Positions 1 to 11,617 of a DNA stretch of 64,000 nucleotides are shown here, piece after piece. Position 1 is the first letter of the stretch; each line of letters opens with the position of its first letter. This DNA comes from Cycas panzhihuaensis. Taxonomy: Eukaryota; Cycadophyta. The translations under genes and the position numbers were made by a program. A model generated the notes under the pieces. The model was not told the DNA's origin. It saw only the letters and a list, made by a program, of their open reading frames with translations, and made no database searches. The DNA lies in contig CM041465.1 in NCBI GenBank assembly GCA_023213395.1, forward strand, positions 114,273,741-114,337,740, written 5' to 3'.

Positions 1-1250
1 ACTGCGAAGCCGGCAAGAGGATGGACTGGGCGACCCTGATAGCGGCGAACCTTGTCGCCCAGCTAGATACTATCAGGATGACTGGCAGAGGCGGGTTGTC
101 ATATAGCACACTACTACAGTGTTGGTTTTTTTATCATTTCGCGGTGATGGCACCAGCAGGAGGACCACACCCCATCACAGAGCGGGCCCCGATGGTCCAC
201 AGGTGGCAGACTCGGTTGAGAGGGACAGAGGACAGGGCCCATGTCCGACAAACAGTGGAGGCTACGTCACTAGACCTCCTCACCCTACCAGACTACGTAG
301 CAGAGCCTTATAGGACAGTGAGGTGGGATAGTGACGACGAGGCGGGCGGAGCAGGAGTGCCCACAGGTGATGATGGCAGAGACAATGGAGATGATGGAGA
401 TGATGGGGCCAGCCCGTCAGGACCTGCAGGGGTGGCAGGTCCCTCATGGACGGCAGGAGGTGCAGAGGGTCAGTCCGGGGCTACCAGAGAAGAGACAGGC
501 CCATCAGGAGCACAGGACGAGAGCAGGGGACCCGTGACCAGGGTCCACAGGCTGCAGATCGTGATGGGATCCGAAGGGATGAGAGCTGAGCCGGCCCCTA
601 CGAGGAGGCAGGCCCAGGCAGAGGAGGTGCCAGAGGATGAGGGACCCGCAGCTGGCAGAGAGCCAGGAGGGGAGGATGCCGCACGACTAGAGGAGCCGAC
701 GGCCACAACAGGTGAGACCTAACCTTTTCCAGAGTCATTTAGCATCCAGATAGATGTTTGGTTTGTTTTGATCATGGTATATAGTGAGATATATACTGAC
801 ACATGGCATGTTGTGTTGGCAGGTGCAGCAGAGATTCAGAGACTGGTAGAGGCTGTGTTGAGGGAGATATTCCCTCAGGTATATGCAGAGGGGCAATCGC
901 CCATCTAGGTAGGAGATGAGCTTAGAGCAGCAGGTGCCCACACAGAGGCATTCACCTCATTGGTGAGGGCGAGAGACATATGGGCTACAGAGTCCCAAGA
1001 GCACGCGATATCCCAGGGACAGCTGTAGCAGGAGAGGGATGATGTAAGGCGCGAGAGGGACGAGCTACGTGGACGGGTGGAGGCTCTAGAGGCACAGGGC
1101 GGAGCAGGCAGAGATGCCGAGAGTAGGAACCAGCTAGCGGTAGTCACAAAGCGTCTCAGGGTGACGGAGGAAGCACTCCGAGGAGAGAGGGATCGTATCC
1201 AGGCCCGATACGATCAACTGGTAGCGCAGATGGTATCGAGGTTGAGATGA
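1..1250 (+). pseudogene. Two-exon antisense ORF of element A (coiled-coil protein), N terminus off the window
   Basis: The frame is open from base 3 through base 711, passes a GT-AG intron at 712-822, and resumes in the same phase at 823, reaching a TGA at 1248-1250. Exon 1 encodes a segment with the phrase LIAANLVAQLDTIR, then a long acidic, Gly/Pro-rich low-complexity stretch. Exon 2 encodes a charged, heptad-like coiled coil (for example RRERDELRGRVEALEAQ). Two in-frame TAG codons (906-908, 1026-1028) interrupt exon 2; both could be former CAG. It lies beyond the integrase of A on the opposite strand, the position of the antisense ORF known from Tat-lineage elements. Similarity to the C-terminal part of plant mobile domain or transposon-associated proteins is my impression only. 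Start ATG at 21 may be internal, since the frame is open upstream. Confidence 0.6.
712..822 (+). other. Predicted GT-AG intron in the antisense ORF
   Basis: The donor reads CAG|GTGAGA and the acceptor TTGTGTTGGCAG. The intron is 111 bases. Unspliced, the frame ends at once (TAA at 720-722); spliced, codon phase 1 is kept and the downstream coiled-coil frame opens. The phase agreement is the main support. Confidence 0.6.
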
Positions 1251-2084
1251 AGCAGGACGCATACCCACATGGCGGCGACGACCCCAAGACGACCGCGAGA
1301 CGAGGAGAGCAAGGTGGGCAGCTCGCAGAGGCCTAGGAGGAGCCTCGGAGGCATATGGTCCCCAGGAGAGGGATCACAGAGACCAGGAGATGGTACCCCA
1401 GGAGCGGTGCAGTAGTAGAGTAGGATATGTACATATGATTTTGACAGGGGAAAGCACGGGCCTCCAGGGGGTCATATATAGGATCATATGATTATACCCC
1501 CCCTGCAAGGACACCGGCTTCCTAGATGTATGCTGTGACACGATTTTTGGATGCATATGTATATACGGGGTAATTGAAACCCCATTTGGATATGAGATGC
1601 TGTGTATAATGTATCATGCATGGATGACATGTATGTTTATTTTGTTGGTTGTAAATATTATGCTGTAGATATTTTATGTTATGAATATTTTATTGTATGA
1701 TGCACACATTTCCTTCCATGTATGGCTATATGTCTAACAGGAGCACACACACACGTCATGAGTGGAAACGACAGAGTGGTGTGAGGTTAGAGGATAGAGC
1801 GGCATACACGTCTACAGAACAGCATAGTGGAATATGTGAAGGAAACGACAGATAGGAAAGAGGAGCGACGATGCTCCCAAGCATCTTCCTGATTGGGGAA
1901 TGCCCAAGCAAGATGATAAAAGTTCCCGAGAGGGTACAGGAACGCGGGTTCCACGGAAGGAACTGGGAAGAAGGAGAAGGATCCATCTTAAATTGCCATT
2001 CTACCCGTGGTTGGGAAGAATGGGGGCAACCTAAGATGGTAGTTTAGGCTCATTTCAGAGCAGAGCGAAGAGATCGTTGAAAGA
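1251..2084 (-). other. 3' non-coding tail of element A
   Basis: No supported ORF. The part from about 1690 to 2084 is homologous, in reverse complement, to 63460-63860 after the integrase of element C, so it is element sequence and not flank. The part between 1251 and 1690 has no counterpart in the window. Long tails between integrase and 3' LTR are usual in the Tat/Ogre group. Confidence 0.6.
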
Positions 2085-3340
2085 TCACGCATAAAACTTC
2101 TTAAGGAATTTCCTATTAACAGCTTTCTCGAATTCAAGCCCTTCTAGGGTGGCTATCCTATAGGCACCATTATCGAGGGATTCGATAATGACGAAAGGAC
2201 CAACCCATCGGGGTTTGAACTTGGTCAAGCGGTCATGGAGATACTCGAGCTTGAGGATGTGGTCCCCAGGAAACAAAGGGCAGGAACGAAGATGTTTATC
2301 ATAGGCCCTTTGTGAGCAAGCTTTAGATGCCAGGTTAGCCTGATAAGCAGCTAAGCGTCTCTCATCCAAAGCTTCGAGGTCCAGCAGGTGAGCCTGACGG
2401 ATCGACTCTTCATCGATGAAACCTTGAAGGGAGACTCACAAGGAAGGAATCTCCACCTCCAGCGGAAGTACCACCTCAATACCATAGAGTAGGGAGAACG
2501 GGGTCATTCCCGTGGCAGAACGGATAGAGGTGCGGTAAGCCCACAAGGCAGAGGGCAACTGAAGGTGCCAATCCTTTTGGGATTGAGCAACGGTTTTCTT
2601 GAGAATGTTGACGAGAGTCTTATTGAAAGACTCCACTTGGCCATTTGCCTGAGGGTAGTAAGGGGAGGAAGTCTTGTGAGAAATTTTAAACTTCTCACAA
2701 AGCTCATCCATCTCCTTATTATAGAAAAGAGTTCCATTGTCAGTGATTAGGATGTCCGGAATCCCAAAATGGTAAATGATATGCTGGTAAATGAATGTAG
2801 CAATCGTTTTACCAGGGGTAGTGATCAAGGGGATGGCCTCCACCCATTTGGTAAAATACTCCATGGCAGTCAAGATAAACTTGTGTTGCGATGACGAAGG
2901 TGGGGAGATAGCCCCAATGAGGTCTAGTCCCCACTGAGCAAACGACCATAATGAAACAATGGGATGCAGGGCCTCGGAAGGCACATAGGAAATGTTGGCA
3001 TGTTCCTGACATTGCCGACATTTCAGAGCAAAGGCATGAGCGTCCTTAAAGAGGGACAGCCAGAAATAACCCATGTGAAGGATCCTCTAAGCCATAGACT
3101 GGCCCCCAAAGTGACCTCCACAAATACCGTGGTGGCATTCGTGAAGTACCTAGTCAGCTTCGTCAGTAGTGATGCAGCAGAGAAGGATCCCATCGAAGGA
3201 CCTCTTGTACAATACCTCATCCATAAGGAGGTATTGCCTGGTAGAAGTCTGAATACGAGATCTAACTTTGCTACTAGCATCAGGGCGGTATTACTACTAT
3301 GTAAGATACCGCACTATGTCGCCATACCACTCATTATTGA
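2085..3340 (-). pseudogene. Integrase of element A
   Basis: This is the integrase module, which would insert the cDNA into chromosomal DNA in the nucleus. A zinc-binding HHCC region (HECHHGICGGHFG, then LKCRQCQEH) precedes the catalytic core. The core keeps the acidic triad: Asp in WGLDLIGA, Asp in ITDNGT, Glu in GQVESFNK, with normal spacing. A GPF/Y-type C-terminal domain follows (RWVGPFVIIE). The longest open piece is 2436-3074. It is closed by a TGA at 2436-2438 where element C has CGA, after which the frame is open again to the true stop at 2085. A further stop lies near 3088 upstream of the core. The catalytic core itself is uninterrupted. Confidence 0.9.
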
Positions 3341-3479
3341 CGAGTGGATGGGCAGAGGCTCCCTAAATCGTCAAGATAGACTCATCGGGGAGAGAGTCGT
3401 CAACGGGAGCACCAAAGGAGTTAGGGATAGGGGCGTCCGCGAGTTGCTCAGCCACTATCATTCCCTTCTTTGATTTCTA

Positions 3480-4001
3480 GTTAACGATATGGAGGTCGAA
3501 TTCTTGGAGTAAGACAGCCTAACGACCAGCCCTACCCATCAAATCTGAACGAGTCAACAAGTACCGCAAGGGATCAGATTGAACGATCACCTTGGTGGTG
3601 TTTCCGAGTAAGTAGTGTCTGAACTTCTTAGTCACATGGACCAAGGAGAGGCACTCCTTCTCAGCGAGGGAATAGTTAAGCTCAGCAACCACGAGGGTGC
3701 GACTGATGAAATATATAGCTCTCTCGATTCCCAAGTCATCCTCCTGAGCTAGCATAGTGCCCAAGGATTCGTCAGTCGCCGAGGTGTATAGGATGAAAGG
3801 CCTATCAAATTGAGGAGGCACCAACGTAGGAGCGAAAGCTAGGGCTTCCTTAAGTCCTTCGAAGGCCTTGTAGGTCTTATCAGACCAAGCAAAAGGAGCT
3901 CCCTTCTTCAATAGGTTCATGAGGGGTTTAGTACTCACAGCGAAGTCGGCTAAGAAGCGCCTAAGAAAACCAAGCCTCCCTAGAAACGACTTAATCTGTC
4001 G
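3480..4001 (-). pseudogene. RNase H region of element A
   Basis: This follows RT in the same frame after a TAA and encodes the connection and RNase H domains that degrade the RNA strand during reverse transcription. Visible landmarks are the RT-tail phrase LGRLGFLRRFLADF, then FILYTSATDESLGTMLAQ, AIYFISRTLVVAELNY and the LAEKECLSLVHVTKKFRHYLLG box, all typical of Ty3-gypsy. The open part is 3519-3938. The stretch between 3340 and 3480 links to integrase and has several stops. Confidence 0.85.
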
Positions 4002-4763
4002 TTAAGTTCTAGGCGGCGACATGTCAAGGATTGCCCTAACCTTGTCAGGGTCAATCTGAATTCCTTGTTTAGACACAAGGAACCCAAGGAGTTTACCCGA
4101 AGTAACGGCAAACGCACACTTGAGCAGATTTAGACTGATGTGATACTTGCGGCATCGTGATAAGATGGCACGTAAGTTAGATGGGTGATGGGCCCTGACG
4201 CGGGAGAGACCCATCATATCATCCATGAAGACCTCCAATGTGTTATCAATGAGGTCGTGGAAAATGAAATACATGGCTCTCGGGTAAGTAGCACCTACAT
4301 TCTTAAGGCCAAAGGGCATCACCTTGTAGGCAAAGGTACCCCGAGGAGTAGTGAAGGCCGTCTTATGGCAGTCTTTGGGAGAAATCTGAATTTGGTTATA
4401 GCCAGAGAAGCCGTCCATTAAGGACATAACTTCAAATCCAGCGGTGCAATCAATAATTTGATCAAGGAAGGGTAACGGGAAATTGTCATTGGGACAAGCA
4501 TTATTGATGTCACGAAAATCGACACATATACGGATTGCCCCATTCTTTTTAGCAATGGGGACAATGTTAGAGACCCACTTAGGGTAGTCAATGGAAGTAA
4601 TAAGTCCAGTGTCCAGGAGCTTCTCAACCTCTATCTTGACGGTACCGAGAGCTTGGTGAAGGGACGCCTTACAGCGCAGGCGAGCACTAGGAATGGTAGT
4701 GAGGTTATGAGTGACAATGGAGGGGTCAATTCCCTTCATGTCAGCATAATCCCATGCAAACAC
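4002..4763 (-). pseudogene. Reverse transcriptase of element A
   Basis: Open for 253 codons. It encodes the RT fingers and palm: [65 protein letters not shown], and the catalytic box FMDD (about 4218-4231) in place of the usual YxDD. The upstream phrase FAWDYADMKGI is the usual start of the RT region in this group. It ends at a TAA (4002-4004) where element C has CAA, so the stop is a recent loss and the frame originally ran on into RNase H. It would act in cytoplasmic virus-like particles. Confidence 0.9.
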
Positions 4764-4775
4764 GTCTCGGAACTC

Positions 4776-6170
4776 CTAGAACAGAAGGGAGTACTCCCTT
4801 ATCTCATCAAGGGAACATTCTAACCCGACCTTAATGACCTTGCCTGGGGCCAAGACTATGTCTTGGGTCGCCCCCATGCACATGGCATTGCCCTCCTCGA
4901 AGTGGAGAGGGGCAAGGTTAACAAGAGGAGGAGGAATAGGAGACGGGATCGGATCGGCAAGTGTGGATCCGATCGCGAGGATCTTCTGGTGACTAAGCCT
5001 GTGGTGACCAGAAGGTAAGTTGGGCGCAAAACCTGCCAGATGCTCAAGCAGGGCTTCGTCATCCTCGAAGTAATCCACCCCATAGATGACCTTACTTCGA
5101 GTAGAGGAAGCACTGGAGGGAGTAAAAGCAATAGGACCGTGATGGTCATCGGGTTGCTCAACTTCCTTGCGGGATTCTGAAGGAAAGTCAAGAAGAGGCT
5201 CCTCGGAAGGAGCAAAAGGCAATTCTTCAAAGCCATTACCTACGGGGGGTAATGAAGAAGAAGAACTGGCGATGGGTGGGTCAACACGAGCGATGACGTG
5301 TGACACGCATGAATAGCTAGCCTCACCAACGAGAGAGATTCCAGACAGGGATCTGGAATGAGATGGGTACGATCTACTAGCACGGAGGAAAGAGACAGGG
5401 GGAAGGCAATCCTCGTCTTCGTTGTGTGACTTATCGTCACTAAACGAAGCAAGGTACCCGTAACTCCCAACGCCAATAAGGGCGAACCGCATGAGACTAG
5501 GGGAAGAAGACGCAGGATCTTCTTCAGATGGGTTAGGTATACTAATAGAGCAAGCCGAGGCATGCGTGGAAGGACCTTGGTTTGCCAAACTAGTGGAACG
5601 AGTTTGTTTAGTAAATGGGCATTCGCGGGGAATCACTCTCATCCATCTGTCATGGACGAATTTAAGTTGTCCCCAAAGAGTCGAGCACACGGCTCCCATT
5701 TGGTCGAGCCGTGGACAACCTAAAAGGAGGTTGTAGTCAACGTCAACATCGATGACTACAACGTTAGCAAGAATGGTCTTGCCCTCAAGGGTGAGCGGAA
5801 TCGCGACAGATCCCAAAGGGGTCTTCTCGCTACCGTCATAACCTTGGCATCGCCAAGGAACAGGTTCAAGCGTAGATACCAAGCTCTTGCATGACACGCA
5901 AGGGCATGGCATTGACAGAAGAACCATTGTCAACAACAGCCCTTCGAAGGGTACAATCAGGTGTACCAATAGTGATAGTGAATGGGAAGTTCCACTGACG
6001 TTCCCTTTCACCGACGGGAGGAAGATCCTTAGGATCAAATGAGATAACGGGTCCACAACCTTGGGTGACGCCCAAAGCGTGGACAGACGCATCACTCGAT
6101 CCTAAAGCTTCTAGGAGGAGGGCCCGCTGCTTAGGACAACTCCTCAAAATGTCCATCAAGGACATTCCTG
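4776..6170 (-). pseudogene. Aspartic protease and protease-RT linker of element A
   Basis: The protease, which cleaves the polyprotein, begins near 6165 (MSLMDILRSCPKQRALLLEA). It holds the active-site motif DNGSSVNAMPL and the second motif YNLLLGCPRL. The frame shifts once near 5880, between MQELGI and the following TLEPVPWRCQGY, so two overlapping open pieces (5866-6165 and 4776-6095) together give the domain. From about 5620 to 4800 lies a 270-residue Ser/Pro-rich acidic linker, unusually long, also present in elements B and C. It ends with the phrase DIVLAPGKVIKVG and leads into RT. Confidence 0.8.
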
Positions 6171-6399
6171 CGAAGGATGATGAAGCTCGTCCACGATGGA
6201 GAAGGGCTTACCCTTCGCGAGGGTCGGGTAAGTGCCCTTCAGAAATCATAACGACCTAGGCGTACAGGAATAGCCTTGGGAAAGAGAGGTATTTCCGGAG
6301 GAAGGTTCTTTGGAAGAGGGTCGGAAGGAGCGGAAGAGCAAGAAGCTCCTACTGCTTCCTTGGCAGCTTGAGATCACGTAAGGGCGTAGGAAGGAGTTG

Positions 6400-8644
6400 C
6401 TTCAAGCAACTGGATCACCTTCTTCCCCTTGTTTCGGGTCGCGAAGGTGACGGGGTGCAATGGCTAGGAGAACGAGAGGAGGAAGACGAGTTCTGGGCAC
6501 CCTTCCCTTTGTAGGAAGGACGGGGATCAGGCGATCTTCCTCGGTTTCGGTTACTCTTGGTCTGGGTGTTGCGATCACGTTCCCCATGTTTAGAGAACGG
6601 ATCCTTGTGAACTGGTTAGTCCAAATTAGGCCTTGAGGCCCGTTTAGGGGAAGAGTCACGTCGAGGGGCATCCTTAGGATGCTGGGCCCTACAACGCGAA
6701 CCATCGTGAAGCACTCCCCATGAATAGAGCACCACTTCTTCTCAAGCGGAGGGTCTGACCTTCTCACTTGAGAGGACTGGGCATTTCCATTCCTAGGGAG
6801 AGGAGCTTGGTTGTTTATTGGACTTGTTTATTGGATGTAGGGGATGAAGGAGCTTGAAGCTTGAGTTCCTTCATTGTACGCTCGAACGAGCGTATGGCTG
6901 ATGTGAGAGGGTCTAAAGTTCTCTCAGTCAGATGAGAGGAAGACCGAGTAGGTTGTGAAGGTTTGGTATCCTTGGTTGGGGATGGTGCCTCACGGCGCTG
7001 TGAGCGCTTAAGAGGTTTCTTAAGACCAGCTTGGATCTCAATAGCCTCTAACGCCAAACACTTTGCGATTGCGGAGTCGCATGTGGTCGCCCCCATCTTG
7101 AGGACTTCCACATGTACTTCGGGACGAAGTGCATTGACGAAAAGGTCTCGCTTTAACTCCTCGAGCAATGTTGCCTTAGTAGAGTGAAGCAAGTCGTGGA
7201 ATCACTACACAAAGTCACGATTCAATTCATCATGACCTTGTTTGAGCGAAAGAAGCGACTTCATTCTACTCTCGAATGGATGGGCTACATCAAAATAGTT
7301 GATGAACTCATCCACCAATTGATGGAATGAATGGATAGAATGGGCAGGGAGACGGTAGAACCACTTGAGGGCGTCACCCTGCAAGGATCACGGAAATAAT
7401 TTCATTAAAATGTGGTCGTAAGCCCAATAATCGATGCATGCCATAGAAAAACTATGCACATGCTCAGGTCTTCTTGACGAAGTTCCGTCGAATCTAGGAA
7501 CTTCAGGGGGATGAGGCGGCAGATTGGTTCTTAACACCTCGATGGATAGAGGTGTTGACCTAAAGTCCATGAAGGGGCGTGCCCTTGCCTGGACTGTAGG
7601 GTCAACGAATGTCGTAGTAGGTAATGAACAAGGAGTGGATGGGGGTGGAACACCCATCCCTCCTTGAGGAAACGCCCCCTACTGAGAAGAGGCGTGGGGG
7701 TAGGTGCCTTGGAAGGGAGTCGGGTTCCCTTGCGAAGGCACAACAAATGGAATTGCATTGGACGATGGACAAGATGGATGTGGAACCAGCTTTTGAGCAT
7801 ATGGGCCACCCGTAGGTGGAGCGACCCCATATAGGTGTAGCGGATCCACCCCATAAACCGGGAAACGGCTTCCTCTACCCTGCCCCCAAGGTTGAGAAGT
7901 ATACCCTGGGGGAACGTAGAAGGAAGCGCCAACGTGTTGGTTTTGAGAGTGTGTGGGAGTGGGTTCCACATGATTAGTAGTCGAAAGGCTAGTAGGACCG
8001 ACAGGCCTACTAGGAACGGTATGCACCATATTAGGGGATGGCACATTGGTTTGGTTAGGGACGGGTATGCTAACCTTCAATTGAGGGATAGACACACCAT
8101 GGGGAGATCCCGAAACACTAGGACCTCGATGAGAAATGGAAGGCGCAACACATGCCCCCACTACGGGAATAGGAAAGGAGTGGGACACATGCGTAGGCAC
8201 AAAGGGATTCATTATCAAAGGAAGAGTAGATGAGGATGAGGCATGCAGGGGAGGAGCGGAAGAAGAAGAGGCTCCTCCACAAAGAGCACCCTCAAGCCAT
8301 CCAGGACGCGGTTGGAAGCATGCCGCACAGTGACACTCGCTGAGAGCTTCAACTACATCGACAGGAGGGGTTCCTACATACTCGTAAGAGGTAATTGGGA
8401 CCTCAAACAAGGTAGGTCCCTCGGGATACTCCTCATAAGAGTCATCGATTACGTGGCAAGTCTCAAGAGGAGCGAATCCTTCCATGGCATGGGTAGAGGG
8501 ATGGACATCGAGTGAGAGATGTTGGTCACTTGGGTAGTAAAGGGGTTCATCACCCTCTTAGGTGGACCCAGGAATAGAGGAAAGAAAAGCATGGGTTTCT
8601 AAGGTTGAAGTGTGGTAGGCCCAATCAGAAGAGTATCCCTCCAT
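6400..8644 (-). pseudogene. gag of element A
   Basis: This encodes the capsid/nucleocapsid protein. ATG at 8642-8644 is chosen because elements B and C have an ATG at the matching base. A Ser/Pro/Gly-rich N-terminal region of about 300 residues comes first, then the gag core (KVPRFDGTSS-type start, FDVAHPFES, SLLSLKQGHDE, ELKRDLFVNALRPEVHVEVLKMG). The C-terminal zinc knuckle is CSIHGECFHDDSRC, a C-x2-H-x4-H-x4-C type seen in Tat-like gags rather than the CCHC form. In-frame stops include TAA at 8558-8560 (codon 29, also present in C) and others; there are frame changes near 7660, 7390 and 6700. Confidence 0.8.
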
Positions 8645-8890
8645 AGTCATATCAGAATCTGACAAAGGAAGAGGGCGATATTCGGGGTCTTCTAACAATG
8701 GAGGTAGACCGTATAAGCGACAAGAGAAGCATAGCATGCAAGATCAACCAACAGTGTTAGGGAAAAAGAGAGGGCGATAAGGCACACACGTTGGGGGCTG
8801 CCCAACGTAGAGATTGAAATAGGTATAAAAGGATCATAAAAAGGTAGCAAAACCAATGGAAGAGAGCGAAAACTAGCTCCCTTATTGGCC
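8645..8890 (-). other. 5' leader of element A
   Basis: A 246-base untranslated stretch between the primer binding site and the gag ATG. An earlier in-frame ATG at 8648-8650 would add two residues only. No other structure seen. Confidence 0.6.
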
Positions 8891-8909
8891 GTCCCCAGTA
8901 TGGTCGCCA
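8891..8909 (-). promoter_or_regulatory. Primer binding site of element A (tRNA-Arg-like)
   Basis: On the minus strand it reads TGGCGACCATACTGGGGAC, one base from the LTR end. The outer parts match the Tat/Ogre tRNA-Arg primer site as I remember it (TGGCGACT..., ...CTGGGGA); about four central bases differ. Confidence 0.75.
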
Positions 8910-8910
8910 G

Positions 8911-11617
8911 TGGACGCGCGTCTACAGGATAGCTACCTAACTAAATAGGTGTGGTAAGAGCGAGTGATAATATGATCGAGAAAGAGACCTATAAGTAGGG
9001 TAACTACCACGCAAGGTGCCCCGTGCGCCAGAGCGCGAGTTCGGGACCTGCAATGGAATGTGGCTACCAAAGGGTGATCCTCCACCACTTCGAACAAAGG
9101 GTGAGGAGGCGTAGGGTTAGCCTGGGTTGACCTAAGGGAAGGATCCTCCCACCCTTGGATGGCCGGAAGGGAAAGGGGAGGAGCCTTTAAGGGTTTCCCT
9201 AAAGCAACGGGAAACGAAGAAGGATAGGCAAATGGCTGGCCTATAGATGGGGTCACTTTGGTTATCTGGCGAGGCGAGGAACCAAATGAAAGCAAGAGGA
9301 ATGATCCAAGAAGATGGGTCAAGGTATGCCTAAGCAAACTAACTAGGCAATACGAGTAATATGGAGGGCAAGAAGCTCGCACGGCTAAGACAAAGAGGAA
9401 AGGTGAAAGGGAGTGGTTCCTATGACCTTTTCCTATGGGTGGCAGAAATGCATGCAATAAAACAAATAAAGCGTGAACCAAAAGTAGAGTTAAGTTTCCC
9501 TTTTGATCTCCGATGAGTTAATTACTAAAAAGGAATTCAAAAGGAAAGAGTAGTAGGGTGGAGTGAGGTGTGCACCTGGATCGGAGGCGTGCATGACGAA
9601 GGCCCTCCCAAGGGACACCGAACTACTCCACGAGGTGCGTCGGGTACGAAGCATTGCGGCAGATTAGAAAGAGGGGCTCCCTTACCTTCCCCGGAAAAAT
9701 ACTAAAGTACAATACCAAGGAAAGAAAGGAACCAAATACTAGTGACTAAAGAAGTATGAAAGTACAACATGCATAGGAGCACTTACCGAGAATAGAATGA
9801 GCAGAAAATACCTTTTGCGCTCTCCAAGCACCTGCAAGCAACGACGGCCTCCCCCTTTCTGAAGAAAAGGTACTAACATGCAATGACGAGATCCTAACGA
9901 TACATGTCTATGTAATACAAATATGAATTCAAACACGTATATGTTAACACCAATACAATGATGATAATATATGAAAAAGGACAACCGAAGTGAAGGGAAG
10001 GTAATCGGTAAGCCTCGGAGTGGCCCACCTCTCGCAAAGAACACCCTAACCTCCCCCCAAAAGCCACAAGGCAGCGAGGGCAAGGCCAAGAGAGATGGAT
10101 GGAAATAGCAACAAGGGGGTGAAAAGGAGCCAAAGGAGACCTACGGCAAACCAGGGTGCTATGGAGAGCAAACCAAGCTGCCGGGAAAAGAGTTAGACAA
10201 GAACAAGCGGTCAGGACTTATGTAAGTTGCCCAGACCTAAGCCTAAGTCCTCAAACCAGCGCTACAATGTGTGACAATACTAATTCCAGCAGCTAAGAGA
10301 GGGCCAACAAACCCCCGTTTGAGTGCTAAGGACAACACGAGGCAAGAGGGAAGATTTGGGGGGCTTAAAGCCACTTGAGGAGCGTGGAAGGTGGTACGGA
10401 ATCCACCCAGCTCCTTCCCAAACCTTATGTTAACCCTGAGTACCACTGCCTTGAGCAACAAACGCAGGTAAGAGGCACTATAATAGAGGTAGAATAGCCC
10501 AATGTAAAGAGGAAAACAACCCTCACAAAGACAAGCAAGAAACAAACAAGATAGGGCATAAATAGCACAAGAGAAACAACTCAAATCAATGAATACTTGA
10601 GTGGAAGAGGAAAGGTGCTTGCCTTAGCCAAGGGCTGGCAAGGGGAGGCTGAGAAATCAGCCTAGAACTGTGGTGTAGTAGGTTTGGGACCCTGCTAGCG
10701 ATGTTGGAAGGAGAACACCTGCACTTGGAACACTTGAAGACTGCCCGGGGTAAGAATCTACTGAAATCTCTCCAAGGGGCCCTCTCCAAGGTGTGTGAGA
10801 GGCTGGGAAGATGTCCTAGTCACACCGAAGGAGACTTGGGCACTGTAGGAGAGACGTAGGTCCTGTGGTAGTAGTATGGCAGCAAAGAAGAGTAGAGCAC
10901 AACGTGGTTTCCTTGAGGAGCAATCTAAAAAGTGAGCTAAAAGTTCTCAAAAATGAGTAGATCATGCCTTAAGTATCCAACCCAAACCCTAAAGCGAGTG
11001 ATTAGGGTACGGCTAGGAGCGAGTTAAGTCACGAGACATGTGGCAGTTTCGCAATAAATGCAAAATTGCCATGGCAAATTTTAAAAAACAAGCAGAATAT
11101 CATCTGGCAAAATCTGCAGTCATGATATTCCAGTGGTACCGCGAAAATCTCGGCAGTATCAACCCAGAGGCAAAAACAGGCCCAGCCAGCCAGCCTAGGC
11201 TGGGGGCAGATGACAAAAAGAGCCAATAGGGGGCTAAGACACCCACCCGGGGGTACACAAGCCAACAAACAGGTCCAAAAGAGAAAAAGTAGGGCTCAAA
11301 CAGTGTGGCAAGTCGACCAAATGATGACGGGTCATCACACCGGCGAAGGTGGCACAAACCGAGTGGATCTTAGAGCGAGGAGGGCAGATGCGGGAAGTGG
11401 AGTGGCCTCCAGGGTGCTACACTTGCTGGGAGTGTGCCCCTGTTATAGTCGTCATAGGCTAAAATAAGTGTAGACGAAGACAAAGTTGCCTACAAAGCCA
11501 CACACATGCAGACATGCAAGCAAACACTCATCAAATGAAAGCGATGATAAGGTGAGAAACATACATGCACTTACCTGAGTCGGTGATTCCGTATCCATTC
11601 CTGGAAGTCGGGAAACA
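8911..11617 (-). repeat. 5' LTR of element A, 2707 bp
   Basis: The plus-strand edges are TGGACG and GGAAACA, so the LTR has the standard TG...CA ends in either orientation. The inner edge is one base from the primer site. The outer edge is set by the point where homology with B's LTR stops and homology with copia element E (49513 onward) begins. No ORF inside looks coding. Related LTRs are at 24572-27663 and 53802-56602. LTRs of 2.7-3.1 kb are long but fit this lineage. Confidence 0.85.

Larger units (their letters stand above)
1..11617 (-). mobile_element. Element A: Tat/Ogre-type Ty3-gypsy LTR retrotransposon, 3' end missing
   Basis: On the minus strand the order is 5' LTR, primer binding site, gag, protease, RT, RNase H, integrase, then a long 3' tail. 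That is the Ty3-gypsy order, with integrase last. The Tat/Ogre assignment rests on three things seen here: a tRNA-Arg-like primer site, an Asp-Asn-Gly-Ser-Ser protease motif, and an antisense ORF between integrase and the missing 3' LTR. The right LTR edge falls exactly where homology to the copia element D resumes, so A inserted into D; the first five bases of D after the LTR are GAGGT, the expected right target duplication. The partner duplication and 3' LTR lie off the left edge. Several in-frame stops make this copy defective. Confidence 0.88.

Noticed and set aside
2964-3473. A 169-codon plus-strand ORF over the integrase of A
   Set aside because: It is the reverse strand of integrase and linker sequence, and the minus strand carries clear domain motifs. 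Nothing recognisable in the translation.
7679-8485. A separate short protein starting at the ATG at 8485 of element A
   Set aside because: It is the N-terminal part of gag after the codon-29 stop. C has no ATG at that position, so I kept one gag entry.
8933-9481. A 182-codon minus-strand ORF in the LTR of A
   Set aside because: Lies wholly in the LTR, no domain, not kept in B or C. Treated as chance.
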